Source of the DNA: Humitalea rosea
GTDB lineage: Bacteria > Pseudomonadota > Alphaproteobacteria > Acetobacterales > Acetobacteraceae
Direction: 5' to 3'
Assembly: GCF_003253705.1 (NCBI RefSeq)
Contig: NZ_QKYU01000032.1
Coordinates: forward strand, 1 to 47,889
Length of the DNA stretch: 47,889 bases
Below are positions 26,995 to 36,104 of this stretch, one piece after another. The notes under the pieces are model-generated. The model was not told the origin of the DNA. It ran no database searches and was given only the letters and a program-made list of their open reading frames with translations. The number at the start of each line of letters is the position of its first letter. Position 1 is the first letter of the stretch. The position numbers and the translations under genes are program-made.

Positions 26995-28226
26995 ACGACG
27001 CCGTCACCAACAAGACGGGCATGGCGCTGTCCCCTGGCGCGCTCGCCGGGTTGAAGATCATCGATCTGACGCGCGTGCTCGGCGGTCCCTACTGCACGAT
27101 GATCCTGTCCGATCACGGCGCCGAAGTGATAAAGATCGAACCGCCCCAGGGCGATGAGGTTCGCGACTGGGGCCCTCCCTTCGCCGAACATGACGACGGC
27201 AGCCGCGATGCCTCTTATTTTCTTGGCGTGAACCGGAACAAGAAGTCGTTGGCTCTGGATCTCGGCAAGCCTGAAGGCCGAGCCGTGCTGTTGCGGCTGC
27301 TCGAAGGCGCGGATGTGCTGATCGAGAACTACAAGCCGGGTGCGATGGAGAAATGGGGCCTCGGCTATGAGGAGTCCCTTTCGAAGAAATTTCCTGCCCT
27401 GGTGCATTGCCGCGTCTCGGGTTTTGGCGCGGATGGGCCGCTCGGCGGGCTGCCGGGCTATGATGCGGTCATTCAGGGCATGGTCGGATTGATGTCCATC
27501 AACGGCGATCCGCCGCTGCGCATGGGCACGCCGGTCGTGGATCTGGCCACCGGGCTGTATTCCGCGATTGCCATCCTGATGGCCCTGCAGGAACGCGCCC
27601 GCAGCGGCCTCGGCCAGTATCTCGACATGACGCTGCATGATTGCGGGATGGCCTTGCTGCATCCGCAGGCGGCGAACCATCTGCTGAATGGCAAGCGCCC
27701 CATCGCGACGGGCAATCCACATCCCAACATCAGCCCCTATTCGAAATATGCAACGCGGACCTGCGAAATTTTCATTGCCATCGGCAATGACCCGGCCTTC
27801 CGCAAATTCTGTGCGTTCCTGGATTTGCCGGATCTGCCGACCGACCCACGCTTCCTCACCAACGGCGATCGCGTCACCAATCGCGCGGATCTCGACGCCA
27901 TTTTGAATGGTCGCTTCGCGGAGGCCGATGGCCACGCCCTGACGGACGCAATGCTGCGCGCCGGGCTACCGGCCGGTCCTGTGAAATATGTGGATGAGGC
28001 CATGGCCTCTCCGCATGCGGCGCATCGGCAGATGGTGGTGGAGGATGGCTGGTTCCGCGCCCTCGGCACGCCGATCAAGATGAGCCGGACTCCAGGCGGT
28101 GCCCGCCGCCCGCCGCCCTGTTTTGGCCAGGATGGGCAGGAGGTTCTCACCGCCCACGGCTTCTCCGACGTGGAAATTGGAGCCCTTCGCGACTCCGGGG
28201 TCCTGGCAGAGACCAGGCGGCGCTGA
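26991..28226 (+). CDS. class III (CaiB/BaiF) CoA-transferase
   Basis: The 411-residue enzyme shows all family motifs: IIDLTRVLGGPYCTMILSDH, GAEVIKIEPPQGD, NRNKKSLALDL, and the catalytic aspartate, Asp184, in TPVVDLATGLYSA. It overlaps the beta subunit by four bases, so three CoA-handling proteins are made from one message. It probably activates the acid that the GctAB-like enzyme then processes, or returns CoA at the end of the route. The acid is unknown. It differs clearly from the CaiB protein at 8077. Confidence 0.92.
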   Translation: MNDAVTNKTGMALSPGALAGLKIIDLTRVLGGPYCTMILSDHGAEVIKIEPPQGDEVRDWGPPFAEHDDGSRDASYFLGVNRNKKSLALDLGKPEGRAVLLRLLEGADVLIENYKPGAMEKWGLGYEESLSKKFPALVHCRVSGFGADGPLGGLPGYDAVIQGMVGLMSINGDPPLRMGTPVVDLATGLYSAIAILMALQERARSGLGQYLDMTLHDCGMALLHPQAANHLLNGKRPIATGNPHPNISPYSKYATRTCEIFIAIGNDPAFRKFCAFLDLPDLPTDPRFLTNGDRVTNRADLDAILNGRFAEADGHALTDAMLRAGLPAGPVKYVDEAMASPHAAHRQMVVEDGWFRALGTPIKMSRTPGGARRPPPCFGQDGQEVLTAHGFSDVEIGALRDSGVLAETRRR

Positions 28227-28275
28227 CCGCAAGAACCGGAGCGCGCCCAGCGCAGGCATGGCGCAGCCTGGTAGA

Positions 28276-29169
28276 ATGAGCTCTCCTCCCGTTCCTTTGA
28301 AAGCCTGGCTGATGCTGGGGCTATTGTCCCTGCTTTGGGGAGGCTCCTTCCTCTTCATCGGCCTTGCCGTGCGCGAGGTGCCGCCACTGACAGTCGTCTG
28401 GATCCGCATCAGCATTGGCGCCGCGGCGCTCGGGATGGCACTGTGGCTGACCAACGAGCCTCTGCCGCGCGCCCAGGCCGCTTGGCGGGACATGGCGGTG
28501 ATCGCGGTGCTGCTCTGCGCCCTGCCCTTCTGTCTGATCGTCTGGGCCCAGACGCATATCACGGCGGGGCTGGCCTCCATCCTAAATGCCACGACTCCGC
28601 TCTGGGGGGCCGTTGCCGCCCATTTCCTGACCCGCGACGACAATCTCACGCCGATGCGCGCCGCGGCGCTGGGCGCCGGATTTCTGGGCGTCGTCGTGCT
28701 GATGGGCTGGCCACAGGGGGCGGCGACCTTGGCAATCCTGGCGTGCCTCGGGGCGGCACTGTCCTATGGGCTGGCGGGCGTCTACGCGCGCCGGCTTCGA
28801 CGGCATGGGCTGAAGCCTTTGGTGGCTGCGACAATGCAGCTTGGCCTCGCGGCCACGATCCTGCTTCCGGTGATGCTCGTTGTCGACCGGCCATGGCTCC
28901 TGCCTGTGCCGAGCCGGACCGCGGCGCTGTCACTTCTTGCCCTTGCGCTGCTTTCCACGGGTCTGGCGTACCTCGTCTATTTCCGCATCGTTGCCCTGGC
29001 GGGCATGTCCAATGCGCTGCTGGTCACGTTTCTGGTTCCGCCCTCGGCGATCCTGCTGGCTTGGCTGGGACTGGGCGAGGCCCTGATGCTGCGTCAGCTC
29101 CTTGGCATGCTGCTGATTGGGGGCGGTCTTGTTCTGCTGGATGGACGCTGGCGACGCCGCCGCTCCTGA
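28276..29169 (+). CDS. EamA-family (DMT) transporter
   Basis: The 297-residue protein has ten hydrophobic segments in two EamA repeats, with the usual LLSLLWGGSFLFIGLAVREV opening and an ALLSTGLAYLVYFRIV late helix. Such proteins export amino acids and other metabolites. The ATG at 28276 is 49 bases after the CoA-transferase gene on the same strand, so it may belong to the same transcript; an ATG at 28258 is also possible. No ribosome site decides between them. Confidence 0.85.
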   Translation: MSSPPVPLKAWLMLGLLSLLWGGSFLFIGLAVREVPPLTVVWIRISIGAAALGMALWLTNEPLPRAQAAWRDMAVIAVLLCALPFCLIVWAQTHITAGLASILNATTPLWGAVAAHFLTRDDNLTPMRAAALGAGFLGVVVLMGWPQGAATLAILACLGAALSYGLAGVYARRLRRHGLKPLVAATMQLGLAATILLPVMLVVDRPWLLPVPSRTAALSLLALALLSTGLAYLVYFRIVALAGMSNALLVTFLVPPSAILLAWLGLGEALMLRQLLGMLLIGGGLVLLDGRWRRRRS

Positions 29170-29325
29170 GACGTCAAAAGACCGTGGCTGCAAGTGCTTG
29201 CCTGCCGCCCGGCGCCCCCCCTATGAAGACGCATGCTTCCCTCCGCGACGGACCGGCTCCTGCAAGACGGCTCGGGCGCGCTGGAGCAGTCGACCCCGTT
29301 CCCGCCTCCCCCTGGCGAACGTACG

Positions 29326-30984
29326 ATGCGGCGACGTGCTCTGCGCTCGGGCCTCGGGCTTGCGGCCATCGCCTTTTTTGCCGGCACAGCGCTGGCTGTG
29401 GGCGCAGGTATTTGGACCGTCACCGAGGATATTCGCACCACCCGGCGCCTCGACGCGCTGGCACTTCAGGCCGAGGTGGTGATCGGGCAGCTACGCGAGG
29501 CCGAGACGGCCCAGCGGGGCTATCTGCTGACGGTCCAACCCGAGTACCTCGTTTCCTATAACGCCGGTGTCACAGGCGCACGTGCTGCCGCCTCGACACT
29601 ACTGAGCCGGGCAGCGGGCGTGCGGCAGCCCGTTGGCGTCGCCGCACGGGCCGAGCGCCTGCGCGGCTTGACCGATCTGAAGCTCGCCGAGCTGGAAGCC
29701 ACCCTCACCGCTCTGCGGACGCAGGGACCTGAGGCCACCATCGTCCTCATCCGCACCGATGAGGGACGGAGGTTGATGGACGAGGCGCGCAACGAAGCTG
29801 GCCTGCTCCGCGGCGAGACGGCCGAGGCCGCACGACGCCTTCAGATCGCAGGGGGCTGGCGCATGGCGCTGGCGTTGGGGGCCGTCCTCGGTTTGGCAAG
29901 TCTCGGCGCCACGATGCTGCTTGTGGCGCTGCGCCGCAGCCGCGCCTCGGCGGATGCGGCGTTGGAGGGAACCCGTGCCGCCGAAGCCGAGGCCATCTCG
30001 GCGGGTGCCCGGGCAACCGAAGCGACGGCGCGCGCCAGCGGCGTCTTCGCCACTGCGCCACTGGGGCTGGCAGTGTTGGACGCCGACCTCCGGTTCCTCG
30101 CGATCAACCCCTGGCTTGCTGAAGCACAGGAAGGACAGACCAAGGCGCAAATCGGCATGACCGTGGCAGATCTTGCCCCTGATCTGGCAGAACAGCTCGA
30201 CCAGCCTTTTCGCGAGGCCTTGGCGAACCCTGGCCTTTTGCGGGAAATCGTCGTCGCGCGAAACATCGGGGCGACGACCCGGCACTGGCGTGTGCTGCAT
30301 CGCGCCGAACAGGCCGGATACACCGTCACGCTGACCATCGCAGTGCAGGACATCACGGACCAGCGCGCGCTTGAAGGCGAGCGCGATCTGTTGCTGTTCG
30401 AGTTGAAGCACCGGGTGAAGAATGTTCTGGCGACCGTCCAGGCGTTGGCCGGCCAGACCTGGGCTGGGGCGGACGGTAATGGCGAGCGCTTCATCGAAGC
30501 CTTCGGCGCCCGACTCCGGGCCATGGCCCGGGCGCAGGACATGTTGAACAGCGGCGGCTGGACCACCAGCACACTCAACGACACGGTCTCGGCGGCCTTG
30601 GGTCCCTGGGGTGAGGCCGTCGTCGCTGCTGGTGAGGGTGGGGACGCCCTGCTCGGGCCGCAGCAGGCCATGATGGTGGTGTTGGCACTGCACGAGCTTG
30701 CGACGAACGCCGCGAAATACGGCGCCATGTCCGTGACGGGCGGACAGGTCACATTGAGCTGGTTGACGACCGATGACGGCGATGTGCTGCTCGACTGGCA
30801 AGAGCGCGGCGGTCCGCCGGTCGCGCCGCCTCCCGGACGCCGTGGCTTTGGCTCGGCGCTGATCCAGGCCGCCTTCGCGCGGTACGATGGGCAGGATGCT
30901 GCGGTCTTCGATTTCGCCCCCGAAGGTCTGTCCGTGCGAATGCGATTGACGCCCAATGGGGGATCGGAAGGCACCGGGAGTTAG
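29326..30984 (+). CDS. HWE-type sensor histidine kinase with CHASE3 domain
   Basis: From the ATG at 29326 the protein has 552 residues: a membrane helix at about 8-28, a CHASE3 sensor (QLREAETAQRGYLLTVQPEY), a second helix, a coiled coil, a PAS domain (APLGLAVLDADLRFLAINPW) and a HisKA_2/HWE kinase core. The phosphorylated residue is His362 in ELKHRVKNVLATVQ. The ATPase part shows LALHELATNAAKYGA, DWQERGG (the W-x-E that names the family) and GFGSALIQ. The frame is open to 29233, but that extension is Pro-rich and carries no domain. No response regulator is nearby, so it is an orphan. Confidence 0.88.
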   Translation: MRRRALRSGLGLAAIAFFAGTALAVGAGIWTVTEDIRTTRRLDALALQAEVVIGQLREAETAQRGYLLTVQPEYLVSYNAGVTGARAAASTLLSRAAGVRQPVGVAARAERLRGLTDLKLAELEATLTALRTQGPEATIVLIRTDEGRRLMDEARNEAGLLRGETAEAARRLQIAGGWRMALALGAVLGLASLGATMLLVALRRSRASADAALEGTRAAEAEAISAGARATEATARASGVFATAPLGLAVLDADLRFLAINPWLAEAQEGQTKAQIGMTVADLAPDLAEQLDQPFREALANPGLLREIVVARNIGATTRHWRVLHRAEQAGYTVTLTIAVQDITDQRALEGERDLLLFELKHRVKNVLATVQALAGQTWAGADGNGERFIEAFGARLRAMARAQDMLNSGGWTTSTLNDTVSAALGPWGEAVVAAGEGGDALLGPQQAMMVVLALHELATNAAKYGAMSVTGGQVTLSWLTTDDGDVLLDWQERGGPPVAPPPGRRGFGSALIQAAFARYDGQDAAVFDFAPEGLSVRMRLTPNGGSEGTGS

Positions 30985-31017
30985 GGCATGCTGTCACCCA
31001 AACCTGGGGGAGCACGC

Positions 31018-31935
31018 ATGAACGAGTTGAAAACTTTGGCCGAGGGACTGCGGTTCCCCGAAGGGCCCATCGCCTGTGCCGATGGCTCGGTCCTGCTGGT
31101 AGAGATCGAAGCCGGCTGTATCTCACGCATCGCAGCCGACGGCGGACGCAGCGTGGTATCTCGTGGCGGCGCGCCGAACGGGATTGCCATGGGGCCAGGC
31201 GGAAAGATATTCTGTTGCAACAATGGCGGTTTTTCCTGGCTTGAGGCCGAGGAAATCCTGCGTCCCACGGGGCAGTCCGCCGATTATTCCGGTGGTCGCA
31301 TCGAGGTGATCGATCCTCAGACCGGTGAGGTCACCCTCCTCTACGACCGGATCGGCGAGCACCGGCTGAGCGGCCCCAATGACATCGTGATGGATGGGCA
31401 GGGTGGGTTTTGGTTCAGTGACCTGGGCAAGGTCCGGGCCCGGGACCGCGACCATGGCGGTGTCTATTGGGGAGCCTGCGATGGCAGCCGGATCGTGGAA
31501 GCCGGCTATCCGGTTTTTGGCGGCGCGAACGGCATCGGCCTCTCGCCGGATGGCGGCACCCTCTATGCAGCGGAAACGGAGACCGGGCGGCTGTGGGCCT
31601 GGGATGTCGAAGGGCCTGGCCAATTGCGGAAGGAGCCCTGGCCCTCCAGCTGCGGCGGGCGAGTACTGTGCCAATTCCCCGGCTATCGGCGCCTGGACAG
31701 CCTGGCGGTGACGGCCGCGGGCAATATCTGCGTTGCCACTCTGGTTGCCGGAGAGATCACCACCGTCTCCCCCACAGGCGAGATCCTGCATGTGGCGAAG
31801 ATGCCGGAGCGTATGCCGACCAATATCTGCTTTGGCGGGGCCGATCTGCGGACCGCCTATATCACCCTCTCCACAACCGGCAAGCTGGTGTCGATGCCGT
31901 GGCACGAACCGGGTCTGCGACTGCACCATGGCTGA
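31018..31935 (+). CDS. SMP-30/gluconolactonase-family lactonase
   Basis: The 305-residue beta-propeller enzyme has the metal ligands expected of the family: Glu in RFPEGPI, Asn in GPNDIVMD, and Asp in RLDSLAVT. It would hydrolyse a sugar-acid or related lactone. The ATG at 31018 has GGGGGAG upstream and is preferred over 30988. It overlaps the next gene by eight bases, so the two should act in one short pathway. Confidence 0.88.
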   Translation: MNELKTLAEGLRFPEGPIACADGSVLLVEIEAGCISRIAADGGRSVVSRGGAPNGIAMGPGGKIFCCNNGGFSWLEAEEILRPTGQSADYSGGRIEVIDPQTGEVTLLYDRIGEHRLSGPNDIVMDGQGGFWFSDLGKVRARDRDHGGVYWGACDGSRIVEAGYPVFGGANGIGLSPDGGTLYAAETETGRLWAWDVEGPGQLRKEPWPSSCGGRVLCQFPGYRRLDSLAVTAAGNICVATLVAGEITTVSPTGEILHVAKMPERMPTNICFGGADLRTAYITLSTTGKLVSMPWHEPGLRLHHG

Positions 31936-32698
31936 CCTCTGGGTCCGATTCCGACACGGCGAGGCGACCGGCTTTGGCCTGCTGGATGGGGAGCGCATCC
32001 ACGTCCATGCGGGCGACATGTTCGAGGCGCCACGATCGACGGGCGAGGTGGTGTCGTTGGCAGACGCCCGCCTGCTGGCCCCGGTGGTTCCGGGAGCTTT
32101 CATCGGGTTGTGGAATAACTTCTTTGAGGCAGCGGCCAAGCAGGGGAATGCCATCCCGACCGAGCCGCTATGGTTCCTTAAATCGCCCCGCAGCTTTGCC
32201 GGCCCGGGGGACCCGATCCGGCCGCCGTCCGGCTACACCGGGCGTGTGCTGTATGAGGGTGAACTCGGCCTGGTCATTGGCCGGAGTTGCAAGGATCTGG
32301 ATGAAGCCGAGGCCCAAGGCGCGATCTTCGGCATTACCTGCGTGAATGACGTGACGGCGCTCGACCTGCTGATCGCTGATCCCTCTTTCCCACAATGGGC
32401 GCGGGCCAAGGGCTGCGATGGATTCGGACCGATCGGCCCGGCGATCGCAACGGGGCTCGACTGGTCGAGCCTTCGGGTGAAGACGGCGCTGAACGGACGG
32501 GTGCGGCAGGATTATCCGTTATCCGACATGATCCTGCCCCCGGCCCGGATCGTCTCCCTGATATCTCGGGAGATGACGCTACACGCTGGGGACGTGATCG
32601 CCTGCGGCACCTCGCTGGGCGCATTGCCGATGCGGCCGGGAATGCTGGTCGAGGTGTCGATCAAGGGGATCGGCGTGTTGGCCAACCCCTACGGATAA
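31928..32698 (+). CDS. fumarylacetoacetate hydrolase (FAH) family enzyme
   Basis: The 256-residue protein carries the FAH C-terminal domain: LYEGELGLVIGR (Glu-x-Glu metal ligands), VNDVTALDLL (Asp ligand), GCDGFGPIGPAI and GDVIACGTSLGA. Family members hydrolyse or decarboxylate 2-keto/acylpyruvates or isomerise ring-cleavage products. It begins inside the lactonase gene, so lactone opening followed by dehydration or cleavage of the keto acid is a reasonable model. Its 3' end overlaps the convergent reductase gene by ten bases. Confidence 0.9.
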   Translation: MADLWVRFRHGEATGFGLLDGERIHVHAGDMFEAPRSTGEVVSLADARLLAPVVPGAFIGLWNNFFEAAAKQGNAIPTEPLWFLKSPRSFAGPGDPIRPPSGYTGRVLYEGELGLVIGRSCKDLDEAEAQGAIFGITCVNDVTALDLLIADPSFPQWARAKGCDGFGPIGPAIATGLDWSSLRVKTALNGRVRQDYPLSDMILPPARIVSLISREMTLHAGDVIACGTSLGALPMRPGMLVEVSIKGIGVLANPYG

Positions 32699-33669
32699 AG
32701 GCCCGCGGCTCGCGCCCTGCCCCGCAGCAGCGCCAGGACAGTCGCGCATGTCGGGGCCGGCAGGCCGGTCATTTCGGCGAACTCGACAATGACCCCAAGC
32801 AGAGCGTCGATCTCCATGGGGCGGCCGCGCTCCAGATCCTGCAACATGGAGGTCTTGTGCACCCCGACCTCGGCGGCGCCGGCGATACGCTTGTCCACAT
32901 CGATGCCAAAGCGGATGCCGAGTGCCTGCCCAACAGCCTGGGCCTCCAGCATCATCGTCCGGGCAACGCCGCATTGACCGGGATCACCGGTGATCACATC
33001 CAAAGTCGTCTCCGTCAGCGCACTGATCGGATTGAAGGCGAGGTTGCCCCAGAGCTTGACCCAAATCTCGTCGCGGATACGGGGGCGTACCGGCGCCTTG
33101 AAGCCCGCGGCGATCAGCGCCTCGGACAGCGCCGCCACGCGGGCGGTACGGCTGCCGTCAGGCTCACCCAGGGTAAAGCGGTCGCCATAGCTGTGCTCGA
33201 TCACGCCCGGTTCGGAGACCTCGGCAGCGGGGTACACGATGGCGCCGATCGCACGCGACGGTGCAAGCAGATCCCACACCGTGCCATCGGGATCGACCGA
33301 GGCGACCCGCCTATCCTCGAAGGGGCCGGGGAGCTTATGGAAATACCACCAGGGTATGCCATTCACCGCGGAAACGATCGCTGTCTCAGGCCCCAGCAAA
33401 GGCTGCATCTGCCGTGCAGCGCCAGGGAGTGAATGCGCTTTCAGCGTGACCACGACGTAATCCTGCTGACCGGCTTCTTCGGCTGTTGCGACGCAGCGCG
33501 GATGGACGGTCATCTCCTCACCACCACTTCGCAGCGTCAGGCCTTTTGCCTGCATTGCCGCGAGATGGGGCCCCCGCGCGATTATGGTGACCTCCGCTGC
33601 GCCCTTGGCGGCGAGCCGGGCGCCCATCAGCCCGCCGATCGCGCCGGCGCCGAAGATCGCAATCCTCAC
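32689..33669 (-). CDS. ketopantoate-reductase-like (ApbA/PanE family) dehydrogenase
   Basis: The 326-residue protein starts with the NADPH-binding MRIAIFGAGAIGGLMGARLA. It has the family Lys in TLKAHSLPGAA and the C-terminal helical domain with RDEIWVKLWGNLAFNPISAL. It would reduce a 2-keto acid. It is the last gene of a four-gene transcript and overlaps the ligase gene by four bases (ATGA). The catabolic setting suggests a substrate other than ketopantoate, so I give no panE symbol. Confidence 0.85.
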   Translation of the reverse strand: MRIAIFGAGAIGGLMGARLAAKGAAEVTIIARGPHLAAMQAKGLTLRSGGEEMTVHPRCVATAEEAGQQDYVVVTLKAHSLPGAARQMQPLLGPETAIVSAVNGIPWWYFHKLPGPFEDRRVASVDPDGTVWDLLAPSRAIGAIVYPAAEVSEPGVIEHSYGDRFTLGEPDGSRTARVAALSEALIAAGFKAPVRPRIRDEIWVKLWGNLAFNPISALTETTLDVITGDPGQCGVARTMMLEAQAVGQALGIRFGIDVDKRIAGAAEVGVHKTSMLQDLERGRPMEIDALLGVIVEFAEMTGLPAPTCATVLALLRGRARAAGLYP

Positions 33670-35183
33670 AAGGCGATTCCCAGTTTTTCAGCAAGGCCGA
33701 TCCGCATCAACTTGCCGGTTGCACCCTTTGGTATCTCAGCCAAGAAGACGACCTTTCGCGGCACCTTGAAATCGGCCAGGTGCAGGGCCGCGTGGTCGCG
33801 CAATTCGCGCTCAGTCAGCACCATTCCCTCCCGCAGGACCACGACACAGCCGACCTCTTCGCCAAGCTTGCTGTGCGGGATCGCGAAGGTCAGCGCCTGG
33901 GCCACAGCAGGGTGGTCCGACAGAATGCCATCGACCTCCAACGGCGAAATCTTCTCGCCACCACGGTTGATGAGTTCCTTGAGCCGTCCTGTCAGCATCA
34001 GGAAGCCATCAGGGTCGAACATCCCCTGATCGCCAGTGCGAAACCAGCCGTTGGTAAAGGCCTTGGCATTGGCCTCGGGATTGGCTTCATAGCCGGCCGT
34101 CACATTGGGGCCCCGAATGACGACCTCCCCAATCTCGCCCTGCGCCAGCAGGCTGCCATCCTCGGCCATGATCGCCATTTCGGGGCCCGCAGGCAGGCCA
34201 ACCAATCCCGGCTTGCGTGGCCCGGCGAGGGGGTTCGAGGCCATCTGGTGCGCGGCCTCGGTCATGCCATAGGACTCCACCAGCGGCGCGCCGAACACCT
34301 CCTCCAACTGCCGCATCACCGCAGCCGGCATGGAGGCGGAGGAGGATCGCAGGAAGCGCAGCGGTGCCCGGGCAATGACCTCGCGGTTACGTTCCGCCCG
34401 CGCGAGAATAGTCTGATGCATGGTCGGCACCGCCGTGTACCAGGACGGCCGTTCCTCATCGAGCCAGCGGAAAAAACGAAGCGCGTCGAAGCCGGGCGAA
34501 CAACACACGGCTCCCCCCGCGGCCAGCGAGGACAGCACGGCCGCGATCAGCCCGTGAATGTGGAACAGTGGCATCACGTTCAGGCAGCAATCATCCGCGG
34601 CCAACGACAGCGACCTTTCGATATGCGCAGCCGAGGCGGTGATGTTGGCCTGCGTCAGCGGCACGATCTTCGGCCGCGCTGTGGTGCCCGAGGTATGCAG
34701 GACCAGTGCGACGTCTTCTGCCTCGGCAAGGCCGGGGCGGGCCGCCTTGCCGGCGGTGCCCCCCTCCAAGGTGAAGGAGCCAGCCGCCTCGCCGGGCACC
34801 AGTTCGAGTATCTGGACCCCAAGGGCAGTCGCTGCCGTGCGCGCCGGCGTCTCCGTGCCTTTGGCCACGATGAGCGCCGAGGCCTTCAGATCCTCGAGGT
34901 AGAATGCGAACTCCTCGGTGCGGTAGCCAGGGTTGAGCGGCGCCGTCGTCGCTCCCGCGGCGACGCAGATAAACGCCGTCGCCATCTCCGGGCCATTGGG
35001 CAACACGATGGCGACCCGGTCGCCGCGCCCGATTCCGATGCCATTCAGCGTCGCGACTGTCTGCGCCAGCAAGGCACGCAGCCCGGTATAATCAAGGCTC
35101 GGCCGCTGGTCGGGGGCACGCAGGGCGGCGGCTGTGGGCGCGCCCCGCATCAGGAGCTCTGCCACTGTGCGATATGCGTTCAT
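33666..35183 (-). CDS. AMP-forming acyl-CoA synthetase, oxalyl-CoA-synthetase-like
   Basis: The 505-residue adenylating enzyme has the P-loop HTSGTTARPKIVPLT, the YGMTEAAH motif, GWFRTGDQGMF, GRLKELINRGGEKISP, and the catalytic Lys in PKGATGKLMRI. The stretches NVMPLFHIHGLIAAVLSSL, WYTAVPTMHQTIL and RSSSASMPAAVM closely resemble the AAE3/Pcs60 oxalyl-CoA synthetases. The specificity is inferred from this likeness only. It lies between a dioxygenase and a keto-acid reductase in one operon. Confidence 0.88.
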   Translation of the reverse strand: MNAYRTVAELLMRGAPTAAALRAPDQRPSLDYTGLRALLAQTVATLNGIGIGRGDRVAIVLPNGPEMATAFICVAAGATTAPLNPGYRTEEFAFYLEDLKASALIVAKGTETPARTAATALGVQILELVPGEAAGSFTLEGGTAGKAARPGLAEAEDVALVLHTSGTTARPKIVPLTQANITASAAHIERSLSLAADDCCLNVMPLFHIHGLIAAVLSSLAAGGAVCCSPGFDALRFFRWLDEERPSWYTAVPTMHQTILARAERNREVIARAPLRFLRSSSASMPAAVMRQLEEVFGAPLVESYGMTEAAHQMASNPLAGPRKPGLVGLPAGPEMAIMAEDGSLLAQGEIGEVVIRGPNVTAGYEANPEANAKAFTNGWFRTGDQGMFDPDGFLMLTGRLKELINRGGEKISPLEVDGILSDHPAVAQALTFAIPHSKLGEEVGCVVVLREGMVLTERELRDHAALHLADFKVPRKVVFLAEIPKGATGKLMRIGLAEKLGIAL

Positions 35184-35214
35184 GTCCCGCCCCCGATTTG
35201 TAGCCTGTGACCCG

Positions 35215-36099
35215 TCAGGCCGCGGCTTGTTCCAGCGTCGGCCGGCTATCCTGGATCGTCACGCGGCGCAGGTCGCGGGGGTAGGCACGATCCTCGAAGG
35301 GGCGGGCCCGATGCATGCTGCAGCGATTGTCCCACATCAGAAGATCTTGGCGGCGCCAATTATGGCGGTACACGAACTCCCGCTGAGTCGCGTGCTCCAT
35401 CAGATCGCGGATCATCGCCATGGCCTCGGGCACCGGCCAGCCATGGATGCGGCCAATATGGGCCGAAAGATACAGGCTCAAGCGTCCAGATCCCTCGTGG
35501 CGGCGCACCAGGCGCTGCGGCACCGGCTCCCATTTGCGACGCTCGTCATCCGTGTAGTCCGAGAAACCGAGAAGCCCGCGCGAGAAGAGCAGCGAGTGGT
35601 CACAAACCAAATCGCGCAGCTTGTCTTGGGATTTCGCGTCCAACGCGTCCCAGGCTGCCCGCATATCCGCGAATTCGGTCTCGCCGCCCTCCGGGGGGAC
35701 GACGCGGCCGTGCAGCAGCGAGTAGCGGGCTGGCGTGGATTTGAAGCTGCTGTCGCTATGCCAGAGGCGGTTGCCAAGGGCGAACATCCGCCGGCGGTCA
35801 TCGGCCGCCAGTAGCTGCCCCTTCTCGTCCAGGTTGGAAATGTCGTTCATCTGGGCGTGCTGCAGACGCCTTTTATCGGCATCGACGGTCGCGGTCTCCG
35901 CCTCCAATGGGCCGAAGGCGGTGCCGAAGGCGATTTGCTGGGCGTCGTCAATATCCTGATCGCGAAACACCAGCACGGCATAGCGGTCCATCGCCGCCCC
36001 GATTTCGGCCGCCTGGTCCTCCGGCAACGGCTTGGTCAGATCGGCGCCGTTTACCTCTGCCATGAATAGGGGATGCAGCGGGGTGAAGGAGAGGCTCAT
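35215..36099 (-). CDS. TfdA-like Fe(II)/2-oxoglutarate dioxygenase
   Basis: The 294-residue enzyme carries the TfdA-style LWHSDSSFK (His and Asp ligands), WDNRCSMHRA (distal His), and an Arg-rich end (LRRVTIQDSRP) that holds 2-oxoglutarate. TfdA removes the side chain of 2,4-D by hydroxylation; relatives act on other ether or sulfonate acids. The ATG at 36099 has GAGGAG eight bases upstream; a GTG at 36108 is possible. It begins five bases after the stop of the upstream monooxygenase gene. Confidence 0.88.
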   Translation of the reverse strand: MSLSFTPLHPLFMAEVNGADLTKPLPEDQAAEIGAAMDRYAVLVFRDQDIDDAQQIAFGTAFGPLEAETATVDADKRRLQHAQMNDISNLDEKGQLLAADDRRRMFALGNRLWHSDSSFKSTPARYSLLHGRVVPPEGGETEFADMRAAWDALDAKSQDKLRDLVCDHSLLFSRGLLGFSDYTDDERRKWEPVPQRLVRRHEGSGRLSLYLSAHIGRIHGWPVPEAMAMIRDLMEHATQREFVYRHNWRRQDLLMWDNRCSMHRARPFEDRAYPRDLRRVTIQDSRPTLEQAAA

Positions 36100-36104
36100 G
36101 GATC

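Noticed and set aside
33780-35210. 476-codon plus-strand open frame
   Set aside because: Antisense to the AMP-forming ligase; no domain motifs and a composition typical of shadow frames.
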